From assembly GCF_028554725.1 (NCBI RefSeq), contig NC_071667.1:80700001-80764000 (forward strand): 64,000 nucleotides of DNA. The letters run 5' to 3'. Shown here in pieces: positions 11,980 to 25,694 of this stretch. The DNA is from Zeugodacus cucurbitae. Its lineage: Eukaryota; Arthropoda; Insecta; Diptera; Tephritidae. The first letter of the stretch is position 1. Each line of letters begins with the position of its first letter. The notes under the pieces were generated by a model that was given only the letters and a program-made list of their open reading frames with translations, ran no database searches and had not been told where the DNA came from. The position numbers were made by a program, and so were the translations under genes.

Positions 11980-14900
11980 TCCTTGAGACCAAGTTAGAGG
12001 TTCTGAGAATTCGGTCCATGAATTACCCAGGGCTCTTATAGTAAGTATAATCATTCTTTATTCTGGGTCAAAATTATTCTCTATGAAATTTTGTTTACTT
12101 TGAAACAGAAGTTTCGTTTATATGACTTCTGATTTCGATTCAAGACTGATGGTGGCTAAACCTAAAATTATGGAAACAACAACAACAACCGGAGAGATAA
12201 TTTGAAATTAATGATAAAATATATTTACGGCAGAAGAAGTGTGATTTCTAGCACTAAACCCTTAAAGAAATGAATCAACTTGATATTCACATCAACTTGA
12301 ATTGGGCTAAAAAATAATAAAAACCAAAGAGACATCTATACTTTCTCATTTCCACAGAATTTTCCAGATTACAAAACCGACTTTTTCAGTTAGTTAAAAT
12401 TATTTCCTTTTTATCGCATGCGAGTATGTAAGTATGTATCTACGTAACTGAGTGACTTTGCTGCCAATGCTGAATTACGTGCTAAAATTCCTTGTCTTTA
12501 TGGTCATTCTGTGGCAACAAAGAAGTTGTTTACTTGTTGTTGCACAGCAATTTTGCATTTAACTAAGTGTGCTTGTATGTATGTATGTGTGTGTGTACTC
12601 GAGACGAGTACTGCGGTAAAGTGCAGTGCAATATTTCAGTTGCAGCATGCCAATTTTGACAAGCAGATGCCACATATGAATTGCTTAAATGCAGAGGAGT
12701 AGTAGTTGACATGCACAATAAACATTGAAATACGACGCTTTGTTGTAAGTGCAAACAAGATTCATTTGAGTCATTTCAAAGAAAAATTAATTTAACAATT
12801 CTAAGGTACATACGTACTCGTATATATGTATGAATGTATGTATGTATGTGACATATCCACTTTGAAAGCAAAAGCACCTGAAGAGCTTGCGTACTCTCCA
12901 CTGGCTTATCAGGGTTTGGCATGCCTGTGGCTGAGGGAAAAAATTCAATTTGAGCTCTTCTGCTGAATGATCTCTTGTCGTTGCACTTGTGTGGGTTGGC
13001 TGTGTGCGTGCGCATTCCACAAGGAGATTGAATGAAATCTAGTTATTTAAATTTTGTGACAAATTCGGTTGCTTGAGCGATGTCGGGGCTAGCCGTAAAT
13101 CATGGCAACAACAATAGACATTCCTCTCTGTGTACTTGCTGCGGTTCATTTCGGCAATATACAGCAGTCACAACGCCATTCAATGCAACACACGCTTGCC
13201 AATACAACAGCAACAAGCCACTGTGTGGCAAGTCAAACAACAACAGCAACAACAACTCCAACTTGCAACACTAACAGCGTCAATAAATAGAAGCGATGAC
13301 AGATGGCAAAATTGAAAGCAGCAGCAGCAGCTGCGGTGGAGAAGGAGACGGAGCGACGGCCGAGAAATCGGTAGCAACTTCACTGCATTGATGGATTTTA
13401 TGTGCAGCAACGGCAACAAACCAACAACGTAGTGCAGTTGCAACAATGCAACGACTGACCGTTTGAGTTCGGACGAGTTTGCCAGTCGCCTCTACTGCTG
13501 CTATCGCATGTCCGGACAGTCGAGTTGAGGTCAGTGTGGCGTGTGGCATGCAGCGTGCGGCAATGAGGCGTGCAACACGTGGCAGACGCCATGTGGCATG
13601 CCAATGGTGCCAGCGAGTCCAGTGTGTAGTCTTGCTGTTGTTGACTTGACTATGGGTTACCGAGAGTGTTGCACGCCCGCCCACAGCACCGTTACGCACA
13701 AGTGGCAGCGCTGCGTTGCAGTTGCATATTCACTGGCATTAAGTACGTACAAAATGTATACTCGCAACCGACATTTTCGCATATTTCAAGTATTGCAACG
13801 CATGTTGCACGCAGCAGCAGCATGTAGTATGTAGCATGTCGGAGGGTGGGCGATTTGCCTCTTGCCATTCGCTGCGTGTTTCTTTGTATCGACTCGCCAC
13901 ACATTTGCTTATATGCAAGTGTATTTTAGTTGCAACATCCACTGGTTGCACAAACCTTCTTGCCACACACCGCTATATACTTACGCATATTTGTTGCTTT
14001 CAACATTATTGTTGCTTTGCAGCATTGCTGTTGTTGCATGGCAATTGCTTATTATGGTCGTGTCGTGGCTTAGACTGCTCCAGATAGCATGGCGCTGCAA
14101 TAAAGTGTGTTGCAATGTTGACAACTTCAACTTTCAAGGAATTGCAGTTACTGCCAAACATGCCGCATGTGTTGTTGGCGTTGTTGTCGTAGTTGATGTT
14201 GTTAACTTGAATGAGTGAAATGTGAGTGCATGGAAGTGCCGAAAAGCAAACAAATCGTTGCTGCAATCACTTTGTGTAGCTGCGCTACTCTAAGGGGTAC
14301 TCGTATATGCGTATATTGGGGGTACATTCCATGGTTAATGGATGCTTTAAAAGCGTTACTTTTTTGAAAATGCGTAATTTGAGAGAATATCAATTTGGTT
14401 ATTGTTTTATATTAGATGAGTTCATGAAATCGAATTTTAATGGAGTTAATTAGGTCAGTAAGGAACTTATTAATATCCATAAGTATCATGATTATTATTA
14501 AAAACATGTTAAGTGAGACTCATAAAATGGATGGTTCCTAATTTCTGGTTTAATTAATTTTTTAAAATATTTTTAAAATTATTTTTCATCATAAAAATGT
14601 CAAAATATACATTTCAGAACTGAAAATATGCCATTTCTACTCACAATGGAATGTTTCTTGACGCTGGTGATCAACTTTCAAGCATCTCTGTTTATTCAGT
14701 TACAAATTTACATACATATGTGGCTACATATGTTCATAACAAAAAATGGTTTGATAACGTGTGCTCTTTCCATATTTTTCAGCTTAGTTTTTTGCTACAT
14801 TTTCGGCTGCAGCTAAGCTTTTTTTCCAGTTAGTAGTAGCTTTTATGGATTTTCAAATATGAAGTCTTGATGAAAAGGCTCCAACGAAAAAAGAGTGTAC

Positions 14901-15135
14901 CCATCAAAAGAAGAGTAGCAGCAATGAACGCCAGTTGGTATAATTGAAGAGTAGCAGGTTTGATACAATTACATGAGTGACTCTGTTTTGGCTGACATAC
15001 TTATTAGCTGTGTCAAATAGAGTTACGGGATTACAAAAGGCTACGCAGTTATTTTGATTTTATTTAGCTTTTTAATAGCACTTTTGTTCTGAAAAAAGTC
15101 TTCAAAAAATATTTTGAATTTACGTCCGTTGGATA
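11980..15135. other. Non-coding with microsatellites and CAA/CAG-rich patch
   Basis: No supported gene. ATGTATGTATGTATG runs occur at about 12,570-12,585 and 12,821-12,850. A GC-richer region at 13,080-14,220 is full of CAACAACAG, GCAGCAGCAG and TTGTTGTTG runs; it throws up many overlapping open frames on both strands, none with a domain. Such patches are common in fly regulatory DNA, but I see no specific binding-site pattern. Confidence 0.45.
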
Positions 15136-15141
15136 TATAGG

Positions 15142-15493
15142 ATTAGGTCAACAACTTTGCTTCCGCCGTTTTTTTTTTTTGTAAATTTAAGGCTTTTTTT
15201 TGTATTAAAACGGTTACAAAAATGTTATTCAAAATATAGGCCGTTGCTATCTACTACTTTTGACCATCTTTCTGGCAGCATGCGTTTTCCGTGCAAATGT
15301 CGAGAATTCGGCTCAAAAAGTGACATTTTGACAGTTGAGAATGAGTTTGGGATGCAAACAGATCTCTACAAAAATTTTGTTGGTTTGATGTTGGCACGAA
15401 TGTCCACGAGCGATATAAATAGATTTAATCGAACAGTGCTTGACGCCAGAGACATCTATTGGAAAACGGCGGAAGCAAAGTTGAAGACCTAAT
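15142..15493 (-). mobile_element. Mariner deletion derivative with terminal inverted repeats
   Basis: The ends are inverted repeats of 29 bp: 15,142-15,170 and 15,465-15,493 match at 27 of 29 positions (core CAACTTTGCTTCCGCCGTT). A TA dinucleotide flanks the element at each end within this block, as expected for Tc1/mariner insertion. The left part, read on the minus strand, encodes a mariner C-terminus: MLPERWSKVVDSNGLYFE then a stop (about 15,285-15,230). So this is a full-length mariner that lost most of its transposase gene, leaving about 350 bp. The plus-strand open frame over the same bases is not a gene. Confidence 0.85.
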
Positions 15494-15794
15494 ATTACTA
15501 ATGTTAAGAAGTAAGGCTTCCGCTCAATGTTTTTGGCCAAGAATTCCCGAACAATCAAACGTATAACAAACGCAAATCGCTAAGATCATAAAAATACGTC
15601 TAGTCTTACAGGCAATGAAAGCACCTGACATTTTTTCCTATTTCAGGGGCATGTATATCAACAAAAAAAAAAATAAAAAGTCAACATTTTTAAACTCTCC
15701 AAAGCCGCCAAACAATTCCCCTTATTTTTTGAACACCACAAGATTTCGAGTTTAGTTTTTTTTTTTAGTGATTTTAAACGGAGTCTCAGGATGC

Positions 15795-16345
15795 CTAAGT
15801 GTTCGAGAACAGCTACCGATGGCTGCATATGTCGTATTGACAAACCACAGATTGACGGTGCCGTAACAATTCCAGTAGGCATCTCAAATGACCGTGTAGA
15901 TCATATCCTTCATGAAATACTGGGTATGAGAAAGCTATTGACGTAGTGATTGCTCATTCTAGACAGTAAGTGTAGTCGTGAAATGATTTAACTGCGATGT
16001 TTTATGCTGTTTAAGCACAATCTGAAGACATTTCTGTATCGAATTGTGACCTTCGACGAAACATTGATATACTGGTATACACCAGAGCACAAGAAACAGT
16101 CCAAACAGCTTACCGACTAAACTACTCTGAGGAAGGCCAATACAATCGGCTGGTAAATTGAAACACAACTTTCTCAAATGTGCTCCAAATCGACTATTAA
16201 GAGAAAGGCATGGTGTCAAATTTCGGTATGTCAATTATTTGGTCGATACCGAATCGTAGACATTCAAAAAACCTATTTTTCGAAGCAGTTGAAGCATCGT
16301 CGAGTCAATTAAATTGATGTTAAAGAATATGTTGAAAAATATTAT
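15795..16345 (+). pseudogene. Degenerate mariner transposase, second lineage
   Basis: Plus-strand pieces in order: a HTH-linker segment at about 15,800-15,935 (VGISNDRVDHILHEILGMRK), the first catalytic aspartate block at about 16,010-16,130 (LKTFLYRIVTFDETLIYWYT, then PEHKKQSKQL), and a C-terminal block near 16,285-16,345 (QLKHRR ... IDVKEYVEK, corresponding to 'KKLEHRWxKCIxLKGDYVEK' of the family). Several frameshifts, stops and a large gap remove the second and third catalytic residues. Its residues differ from the copy at 2.5-3.2 kb, so it is a separate mariner lineage. It lies about 300 bp from the deletion derivative at 15.1-15.5 kb. Confidence 0.75.
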
Positions 16346-16349
16346 TTGT

Positions 16350-19300
16350 CTTCTAAAAGTGTCTTTTTTTCCTATGTAGTAACTAGAAGGGTTTCTCGAT
16401 ATCTCATCTTCATATTAAAACCCTAACTGTTGGGTCAAGAATTAATAACGGTCTGAATACATTATTTGGTTTGATAGCAGATTCTGACTGGAATAGCTAC
16501 GAGACCAAATAAAAAGATATTTACTTCAAGTCAGTTCTTCCATCAATTTTCATGAAAGCAATTATTTGCTACCACTGAAGAGAGCGCCAAGTGGACTTCT
16601 ACCGATAGAGGACAGATAAATAGAGTTTTACATATTGTACTACTTTTGTTTGAGCCAAGTGTTCAGTCGAGGGTATTCAAAGCTGTTTTTATATATTTAG
16701 AGAATACAATGAGCTGACTTAAGAAAAGCAACTGATAGTCAAATTCCTTCTGGATCAAAACTTTTGGACAAAAATTCACTAATCAATGCCTTATACCCCG
16801 AAAACTCATTAAATGTTCTATCATTGATGGAACAGAGACCAAAATCGCCATGCTTATACTTACGTAAAAGTATTTGACAAAATTGAGCAACGAAACTTGC
16901 ATTAAAGTGACATTCATGCAGTCAAATTTTAATCGCATTATCCTGCCATGCTTTGTTGATCAAATAAAAACTTTGGAATGCCACAAGCAATGGTCATGTA
17001 AGTTTACCCTCGAATTCACTTAACTAATATAGTTTTATAGCTTATTCACTGTGCGCCGTTTAAAGTGTCATTAGAGTTCGTTTGTTACAACAGGGATTTG
17101 GTGCGAACCAAACAAAATAAAAAATTGTGCAAGTTGTTGTTGTTGTTGTTGTTGGTGGCGTTGGCAATGTATGTATGTGATTGGCGTTCGTACTGTTTGC
17201 AACACCTTGGCATTCTGCCAGAAATACAAGTAATAATATAAATATTTATGTGTGTGTCATTTCCGGGCATGCAACAGTATCAGAAATTGCAAAGAATCAA
17301 CAGTTAGCTTGGCCACTCGCCCATTTTCAACTGCCATCGAGCGGCGCTCGGCACGCCGTGCGGTTGGCAGTCAAAAAGTGACAGTTTGGCCTGTTGCTGT
17401 GGTAAATGAATTATTCCAACACCAGCGCATATTTCGCTGTTAATATGCTTGTGAGCAAGTTGGCAGTTGGCGTTGGCACATATTCACCGCTGTGATGCAA
17501 CAAGTGCAACAAGTGTAATTTAATTGATGGCTTTTAAATATGCACAAAAGGAACGGAAAGAATTACGAAAAGTTGAAGTTTGGCAAACAAATTGCAAGAA
17601 ATGAGTGCTGGAGAGTGCCGGAGAGTCTCGGAACTGCGGCGAATTTGTACAATTGCAATGTGCGATGCAACAATTACAACAATTCCAACAATTCCAACAA
17701 TTCACTTGCAATGTTGACAACTTTGTGACACTTTGGCACTGCGGTTTAAGTTGAACCCATACAAAGCTAACGAACCGTTAGCAGCAATGTAAGGCAAGCA
17801 ATGGTCTGGTGGTATTTGTGTAAACCGCGGCAGGGATTTGCTTGTGCGGTGGCTCACCCCAACACAATGTGACATCATTATAGTTTTGTAGGAATAATGG
17901 AAAAGGGAAAAGCGTCAGCTAGAAAAACTTCAACAAAACCACAGAAATTCGCCATCAAAGCACTGACAAAGGCAGCCAGCGGCGTGACGGCATGGTCCAT
18001 TTGCTGGTCTAGACTCTAGACGATTTGACAAGCGCAACATTCGAAATCATTTCTTCATCCCATTTGTATGTTTGGCAAAATCTTCGAATGTCGCCGAGAA
18101 ATTGAATGCAATTGTCAGTGAACAGCTAAACTTCAATAGTCTCAGTTTGGAGGTGTAACAAAGTTATCCAAATTGTCGTAATCATTCCGTCAACTCCTTT
18201 AAGGCAGCTTAACGACCACAATAGAAAGGCACTGATTTGACTTAGAGCTCTATAATTTGAAGACTTGCTTTAAAGTATCTCCAGTCTCTGCCTTAGAGCT
18301 CGCGGGCTCTGTACTCGAGACATTGAAGTAAGTTCTAACATTATTGCCCATGATGTCGCGGTATTTCATGACAGCAGTAGTAAGGATGCCTAGCCATAGC
18401 GGTGTCAGAGGATATTCGAAAACTGCTGAACTTCCAATGAAAGACATGACAAAACAAGACAAGACAAAACAACAATTCTTTCAATATAAGAAAAATTAGC
18501 GCAAGTCTGTGTTTTGCAATCTCCTTTCTGTTTACTACTGGATATCTGGCAGTTCTACAGCGCTTGTAGAAATACATAGACTTGTTGCCACGAAGTAAAA
18601 CCGAAAACGATTAATGCGCTATTCATCCTCAGCTATGTTCGCATACCCATAGTTGTAGAAGTTTTAACCGGTTATTGACCAATCGGTATCCAGGCGTGAA
18701 GGATAAAATTTATATCGAATGGTAGTTGGTCTTTTCAAAACTCTTTGCTTCTCGTCTTTACAGGAACGTGTGGGTCTTATATCTTCATCTATCCAGGTTA
18801 GATAACTGAAGCTACCTTAACAGATACGTGGCATATAGAAAGCAGCTGGGATTTCTTTGTCAGGAGCTGGTAAGGTGTGACAGTCTAGAGGTCAAGCTTG
18901 CCTAACCCACTACTCATAGTAAAGTTGAAATAAAACCCAGGTAAGAGAGTGATTGATTTTCAATCTGTCGAAGAATTTAAAGGAGTTGAATTGACGAGCT
19001 TGAAAGCATATGGCATTTTAAGCAGAATTAACGGTGGTTAACGCTTCCCCGAATGCAATTTCTTCACACTTGTGAGCTACTTAAATATCAAAAGCAAGAG
19101 CAAAGAGTAAAAAGAATTCGAGCACACACAGCTGCAAAGACAGCGCGCGTATGTATAATGCGCATTTAAAATTCGAGAGCGCAAAGAAAAAAATGGAGGC
19201 GAGTGAAAGAAATTTCAACAATCTTTGATATTAAAATTCGCCAGTTTACTTTTCATTTGGTTGCATTGCGTAGTTTTGCATTACGCGTCAGCGTTTCTCA

Positions 19301-22300
19301 TTTCCTTTCACTAGGCATGAGCCCGCAACAGCTCATGGCTCTGTGTGTGGGTGTGAAAAACATTTATTGAAATTCCTACGATTTGCCTGCCACCTTTTCT
19401 TCTGCGCTCTCTTTCCGCATTCACCAACACTGCGTTTGCATTCTTTTTTATGCTTTTCGTGCGTCATTTACTCGACGCCCACTTGATTTAGCAAGATTGC
19501 TGCCAGTGCTTGCCTGGGCCCGCATCATTGCACCACCGTCTTGCACTCGCACGCGCACCGTTGCATCCACGTCTATCCGGACGGCGCTGTAACAGTGGCA
19601 GGCAGCAGCGACATTGGCAACGGCAACGGCAGTCAAACGCAGATCCTTAAGTGTGTTCTTAAGCTCAAGAGCGTCACTGACGATGCCAATGCTTGATGCT
19701 TGGCGCACCGATGGCTGCGGCGGCGGGTTGCGCGGGTCGGGCTGGAAATCCCGCAATTTGCAACATGATTGCAACGCCCGAATAAATCATTGCCATTGGA
19801 AACGAGGAAGCGAACAGCGTGCATTGTTCCTTTTATTTTAATATTTAAAGAAAATGATGGCAGCACGATGATGCCGTAGCGCTCAATGAAGTGCACTGTG
19901 CGGTGGTTGTGGCCTGACGAGCGTCAAGTCGCGGTTGTGCAGAGGAATACTGACGTGTGGCCTGTCGCTCCAAATGCACTGTGGCCTATCGGTTAAATTC
20001 TTTGGTTAAGTGCTAATTCAATGCAAATTGTGTCAAAGTCATGGTCAAATTGGTTCAACTGGTTAAAAATTTCAAAAGATTTCATATGAAATATATTTTG
20101 ATGAGGTTTCCGTGAATATAAGGATGATTCAAGATATCTAGGCTTATGATTCCTCATTCAGTTTGAAAGAATGTGTTGAGGAAGTCAGCAAGATATAGGT
20201 AAACCCTTTTCTCTCAGTTTCAAGAAGTAAAAGAGGAGAGTTTTTAAACGAACTTTGAGCACCAAAAACCCAATAATAATAATATTATATATCTATACTC
20301 TACAAGAGACCCATTAAAAAATGTTAAGAGATTCAACAAACAGCTAAACTAGGTGTTATCTTGATATGGAAACTTCTTAGTCTGGGTTCAGCATCAGAAG
20401 ACTATAACAGAGAAGACGAAAGTGAAATAACCTACCGAAATTTGGAATCCCATTAAAAACAGTTGGCTCAAAACTAATAGAATCCTATGTGGATCCACGA
20501 AAGAAGTAAAGGAGAAGAACTTATATAAAGTCAGTGTCTCAAAGACCTCGGATTCGAAATATAAATCTTTGAGAGCGCTCATGTCAACTAACTACATATA
20601 GAGTGCCTCTCGGAATAATATTTTTTTATCCAAAGTAAATTCCATTTTCGACCATAGTGCTTTATCTATATATAATGATAAAATGTTATCGTTGAGTAAA
20701 GTGAAAATGTAACGGATTTTTCATTGTTCTTTGGTGTTGGTAATTGTCAGCCACATGTCTGGGCGATGAAACGCATTGAGATTGCGATTATCTTTAAACA
20801 AAAGAATAAATTAAAAAAACTGACAAAATTGTGGCTTTAATATGTAAGAAAAAAAGTAAATCTCGTTTGAAAATATGGCAGCTGAAAGTGAATGCGGCGG
20901 TTCATTATTGGTCTCAGAGTACAGTGGGTGTACTTATATATGGTAGGTGAGTATGAAAATGTACTTACACTTTGAATGTAAACACTTTTTGAAGGTGTTT
21001 TCGATAATCATAGATTTTATATATAAACTTGATTGATCTATATCAATAAGATTGATTGAGGATAAGATAAATTACCTTTTTTATCAACACTGAACCGTTT
21101 GGACTTCAAGGGTAAGTCTGGAAATTACAACCACTTCCGTGTAGTTAATTACGTTTTTCAATCTCCCTCTCCCTCTGCATGCGCCGATAATCGTACTGTA
21201 GTAACTTTCATTTTCTCAAAGTCATATTGCACCATTGTACTGTCATGTTCACAAATACTTTGTGAGCTTCATTTCAGCTCATCCTAAAAAATCTTTCCTC
21301 TTTTATCCATTAAAAAAATACTTTTGTGTCAGATTTCAAGGTTTGCCAGCAACTTGAATGAGCCGGTTATTAAAAATAATTGTTTTCTTTTTTGCTTTGC
21401 TATTTGCATTCTGCGTTTTGTACGCCTCATTAAACTTAACCTTTTGCTATCATTGACTTGCCATTAAGAAGCTGTGCGCTCCCAAAAGTATGCTACATTT
21501 ACACCGCCGCCATTACCCTTTGTAGGCTGCTGGAGGGAAATTTGAAATTTGTTGTAGGATATTAAGGAAAAGTTGAATGTATTTTAAATACAGGCAGCTT
21601 AATATAGGCATATGTAAGCACAGGCATGTGTGTATATGTGTGTGTGTTTGTGCGTTTGTATATAATTAGATTACCGTTTTTTATGTGTGTGTGATCTGTA
21701 GAGGTTTAGTTGTAATATTCAGGCTCATGCTGTGTTGCTTGTGGGTAAATCAAGCTGCCTGGTGAGTTTTTTGTATGTATGTGTATATGTATGCTTGCTT
21801 ATATAAAATCCCAGCATTTACTGCCCGTATATGTTTGTATGTATTTGTAATCTGGTTTTCAATTTCACTTTACTGGTTTGCATAATTCTTTACCCTGTTA
21901 TTTTATTTACAGAAACAGCTGCTTTTCCTCTTCTATTTAATTATTTTTTAGCAACTTTATATTATTGACGAAATTTTCCGTAGGAGTCAAGTGTATGGAC
22001 CGCACAAAGTTTATTGAACTCCGCAGAATGGCTTACGGTCAGATATAAATTAATTGCTTTAACTTTTGAGATGTACAAGGGTTTTTGCTATTTTTTTAGC
22101 AATGAAAGTTAAGAAATAAAACTAATCATAAGAAAAAATATTTATTTTAATCAAAAGTATACCGAAATATTTTAGTGAGTGTGTTGCATAGAAAAGTTAA
22201 CTTTCTGGAAAATAAAATAAAAAATTTTAAATTTTTGAATTATTTTATTTTTTTATTAAATATATTTAAAAAATATTGTTGTGAATTTTGAAAAAAAAAA

Positions 22301-22305
22301 TGAAT
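16350..22305. other. Non-coding, no gene recognised
   Basis: No supported gene in about 6 kb. A (GTT)n microsatellite is at 17,131-17,155. A short tandem array of CAATTCCAA lies at 17,670-17,702. A GC-richer patch at 19,380-19,780 gives overlapping open frames on both strands with no known domain. (GT)n and TATGTGTG runs lie at 21,625-21,700. Confidence 0.45.
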
Positions 22306-22311
22306 TATGAT

Positions 22312-22655
22312 TTTTATACCCTGAACAGGGTATATTAAGTTTGTCACGAAGTTTGTAACACCCAGAAGGAAGCGTCGGAGGCCCTATAAAGTATATATAT
22401 AAATGATCAGTATGTTGAACTGAGTCGATTTAGCCATGTCCGTCTGTCTGTCCGTCTATCTGTATATATACGAACTAGTCCTTCAGTTTTGAAGATATCG
22501 TTTTGACCACTATATCATATAGCTGCCATACAAACTGAACGATCGGAATCAAGGGCTTGTATGGAAAACTTCCGCATTTTACTACATATCTTCACGAAAT
22601 TTGGTGTGAGTTATTGTTCATAGAAATAATTTAATCTCAGAAAAAATTGTTCAGG
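22312..22655. repeat. Non-coding interspersed repeat (type 1)
   Basis: Begins TTTTTATACCCTGAACAGGG, has a (CTGT)n-like stretch at 22,440-22,455 and phrases such as ATATAGCTGCCATACAAACT. I recognise this from general knowledge as an abundant non-coding repeat in fly genomes; I do not know its formal class. It has no coding potential and no clear terminal repeats here. Confidence 0.6.
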
Positions 22656-22659
22656 CTCT

Positions 22660-24875
22660 TCAAAGTGCAGCTTTATAAAGATTTTTTTAAATATCAAATA
22701 ATAAGTCCGAGCTCATTTGCTCACATTTTATATCACATCATTAGAAGTATAATTAAAGTCAATATTTTTTCCTTTATTTCAAGCATTTTCCGCTGTCACT
22801 CTTTCTTGCTACATAGACATTCCATTCTCTCGTTATATGCAGCACATTTCGCGTTTTTTATTTTCCGGCCCTTTATAACAGTTAATTAACTCAATCACAT
22901 TGCCGTGAATGCGGTCAAAGTGCAATTAATGACTGTAAAATTCATAAAATTCATTTGTATATTGTGCGCGAGGATGGGTGAGAGATACCCTTCAACTCTT
23001 TGCAACGCTCTCTACGCGCGACATCGAACCGTCAACAATTTCGGCTGCACACAACTGTTAACTTGTTTATGTTTCACAAGCGTTGCTCATACTCCGTCCT
23101 GCACGGCTGCGGCATGCGCAATAATTTGCATATAGCCAGCTCCAGGTGTTGCCCGTGGCGCAGCTAGGCACGCGTTGGTGGGGAGCGGCGTGTTATTTAT
23201 GCAGGCGCATTTTTTAAATATGCAGCTGTGAGACATTACATAGCGCATGCAGCATGCAACAGAGTGACGCGCGGCGTCGCAAGTCAACCAGAAAGCGCGG
23301 TTGGTCGGTCGCGCGGTGGGCACCGGTGCGTATACGCAATATTTTTGCATTTTGCATTGAAGTTGCATTTGTGTGTGTGTGTGTTTATTGCGCTGCAATC
23401 GCATGCATTATTGCTACTTTGATTTTTTACAACAACAACAACATTTTTAGTTTGTTTTTATTATTACAATTATTATTCACCGCCGACAGCCGAACTGTTT
23501 GTGATGCCACATTTGGAGCGCTGGCGTGGCATTACAGGTGCAAGCAACCCGCAACATGCATTCAAATGTTCATAAATATGTATAAAATATCTACATAGAT
23601 ATGTATCTATGTTTGTATATATGTTTTTACATGTGCATTCAATTTTCGCTTGGCTGAATTTTTTGCTTTGCCAAAGGTTAATTTTTATGCAAACAACAGC
23701 AACAGCAGGTCGGCGCATCTCAAATGCAAAGAGTTTTATTCAAAACACACATACGCTCATTGCGCTCCATGTAACGGTGTTTGGCTTACCGCATGCTTTA
23801 TATTAATAACGGCAGCGCCTGCAAAAAGCTATACGTTTTCAGTTGAACTTTTAAAAGCTCATAAACAGAAGCGAAAAGTTTTTTCATTTATTACCAACAA
23901 CTAAATGTTGTTGCTGTTGTTGTAGTAAATCCACGTGGCTGTGTGTTTATTGCAAACAGGCGCACTCCAAACCGTTGTCGTTCACAGTTGTCATTGCGGC
24001 TTAAAAAGTGAAACACATAAATATTGAAGTTTTTTGCGCGCTCTTACATTTAGTTTAAATAAAAAATAAATTTTCAGCTTGGCGCTCGAAAATGGTTTAA
24101 GTGTGGTGTGCCAGCTGTTCTAGTTATCAAAAATAATTAAATTGGAATTGTGGGAATTATCAAAAATTGGTTTGGACTTGCCGGTTAGTTTAAAATTGTT
24201 TGAATTTCTTTCTATTATAGCTTGGTACTAAAAAAATATTATTGCAAAATGACCTCTCTACCAAAATCGTTTAAAAACCAAAAAGACCAAAAAAATATTG
24301 TTTTAACTGAGATAAAAGTCAGTCTCACATCAACATTAATTGAAAAAAAAAAAACAAATAATTATTTTTTTTTCTAATTTCATTACTTCCTTGAAGCTTT
24401 TATATATTTCCTTGCCTTTATTGTCCCATTTATTATTAATTTTCGTTCTTTGATTTAATAAGATGGGTTTTATAGGCTGAAGTGCTCAATTTATTATTGA
24501 GAAATTGATTTATGAGTAAATAATAGTTTATTGTCTCAGCTTTAAGATTATTTAATTTGTTTAGTTCTTTCTTTAACGGGTAACGGGTTTTTTTTTTATA
24601 TTTTCAAAGTTTAATATTTATTCATACAATTTATTTTAGAATATGTCTACAAGAGGATTTTGCAAAATTCAAATAATTTTGGGCAGATACAGGTATTTAA
24701 CGGCAACGGCAGTCGCGGCAGTCAAACCCGTTTTTCTCGAAACCTCCCACTTCAAAATGATACCCACAATTTGTCAAGTTTTACCCGACCGATTTATCTG
24801 AGAGACTTTTTATAGACGTTTCTCTCGCTGGAACTAGTCTCTATTATATATTGATTTTTACGATTTTTAATTCGA
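22660..24875. other. Non-coding, no gene recognised
   Basis: A GC-richer patch at 23,090-23,340 and (GT)n at 23,370-23,384. CAACAACAAC and GTTGTTGCTG runs occur near 23,432 and 23,907. No supported gene. Confidence 0.45.
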
Positions 24876-24880
24876 AAAAT

Positions 24881-25690
24881 AACAAGTAGGGAAGGGCTAA
24901 GTTCGGGTTAACCAAACATTTTATACTCGCGCAATTTATTTATTTAATTTTATTAATACACCAAACAAATATTCGTCATATATGTAAATGGTGTAAAGCC
25001 CATTGATAGTTTGAAAACTCTAATATTAGGTATATGGGAGCTAGAGGAAGTTATGACCCGATTTCACGTATTTTAGGCAGGGATACATATTATTAGAAGA
25101 AAAATATTCACTCTGAATTTCTTCAAACTATCTGAGGGACTTACTTATATTTTCAGTAAGAAATTAATTTTAAGCTCAGCTGAGGTCCTCATGTTCGATA
25201 TATGGGGCCTTGAATACTTAAGTTTAGATTTCGGCGATTTTTAGAAGGGCGATGTCACAGTATAAATGCAGATTTTGTGCAAAGTTCTGTTTCGATATCT
25301 TCACTAGTGCTTACTTACTTATTTACTATGTAAAGTAAACGATTCAGTTCGGTTTCACAGTTCTGGTATATAAAAAGTAGGTTGTGAACCGATTTGGCCT
25401 ATTTTCTTAACATATCATTGGGATGCTAGGAAAATACTACGAATCGAATTTTATTAAAATTTGTCGAGTAGTTTCGGAGATATGGTTTTTGGCCCATTAA
25501 TGGGCGGAGCCACGTTCATATAAAATTTTGTACACCAATTTGAGCGCAGCTTTTCTATCTATTACCTAAAAGAAACGACTCTAGAAAGTTTCCTTGATAT
25601 AGCCTTAATAGTTTACGAGATATGTACAAAAAACTTAATAGGGGGTGGGGCTACGCCCACTTCCCCAAAAAAATTACATCCAAAAATGCC
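24881..25690 (+). repeat. Non-coding interspersed repeat (type 2), copy 1
   Basis: Starts AACAAGTAGGGAAGGGCTAA and then TTTTATACTCGCGCAA. The body contains phrases typical of this family, such as CCGATTT(C/T)(A/G)CC, GTTTCGGAGATATG and GGGCGGAGCCACG. The same start is seen at 27,642, and the matching end at 28,567 and 55,097. This copy seems to have lost its right end. Non-coding; class unknown. Confidence 0.65.
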
Positions 25691-25694
25691 CCTT

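Noticed and set aside
13280..13699. 139-codon minus-strand open frame and several overlapping ones
   Set aside because: Produced by GCAGCAG/CAACAA runs; rich in Cys, Ala, His and Arg without any domain.
19448..19774. 108-codon minus-strand open frame in a GC-richer patch
   Set aside because: No domain or splice context; other frames are equally open.
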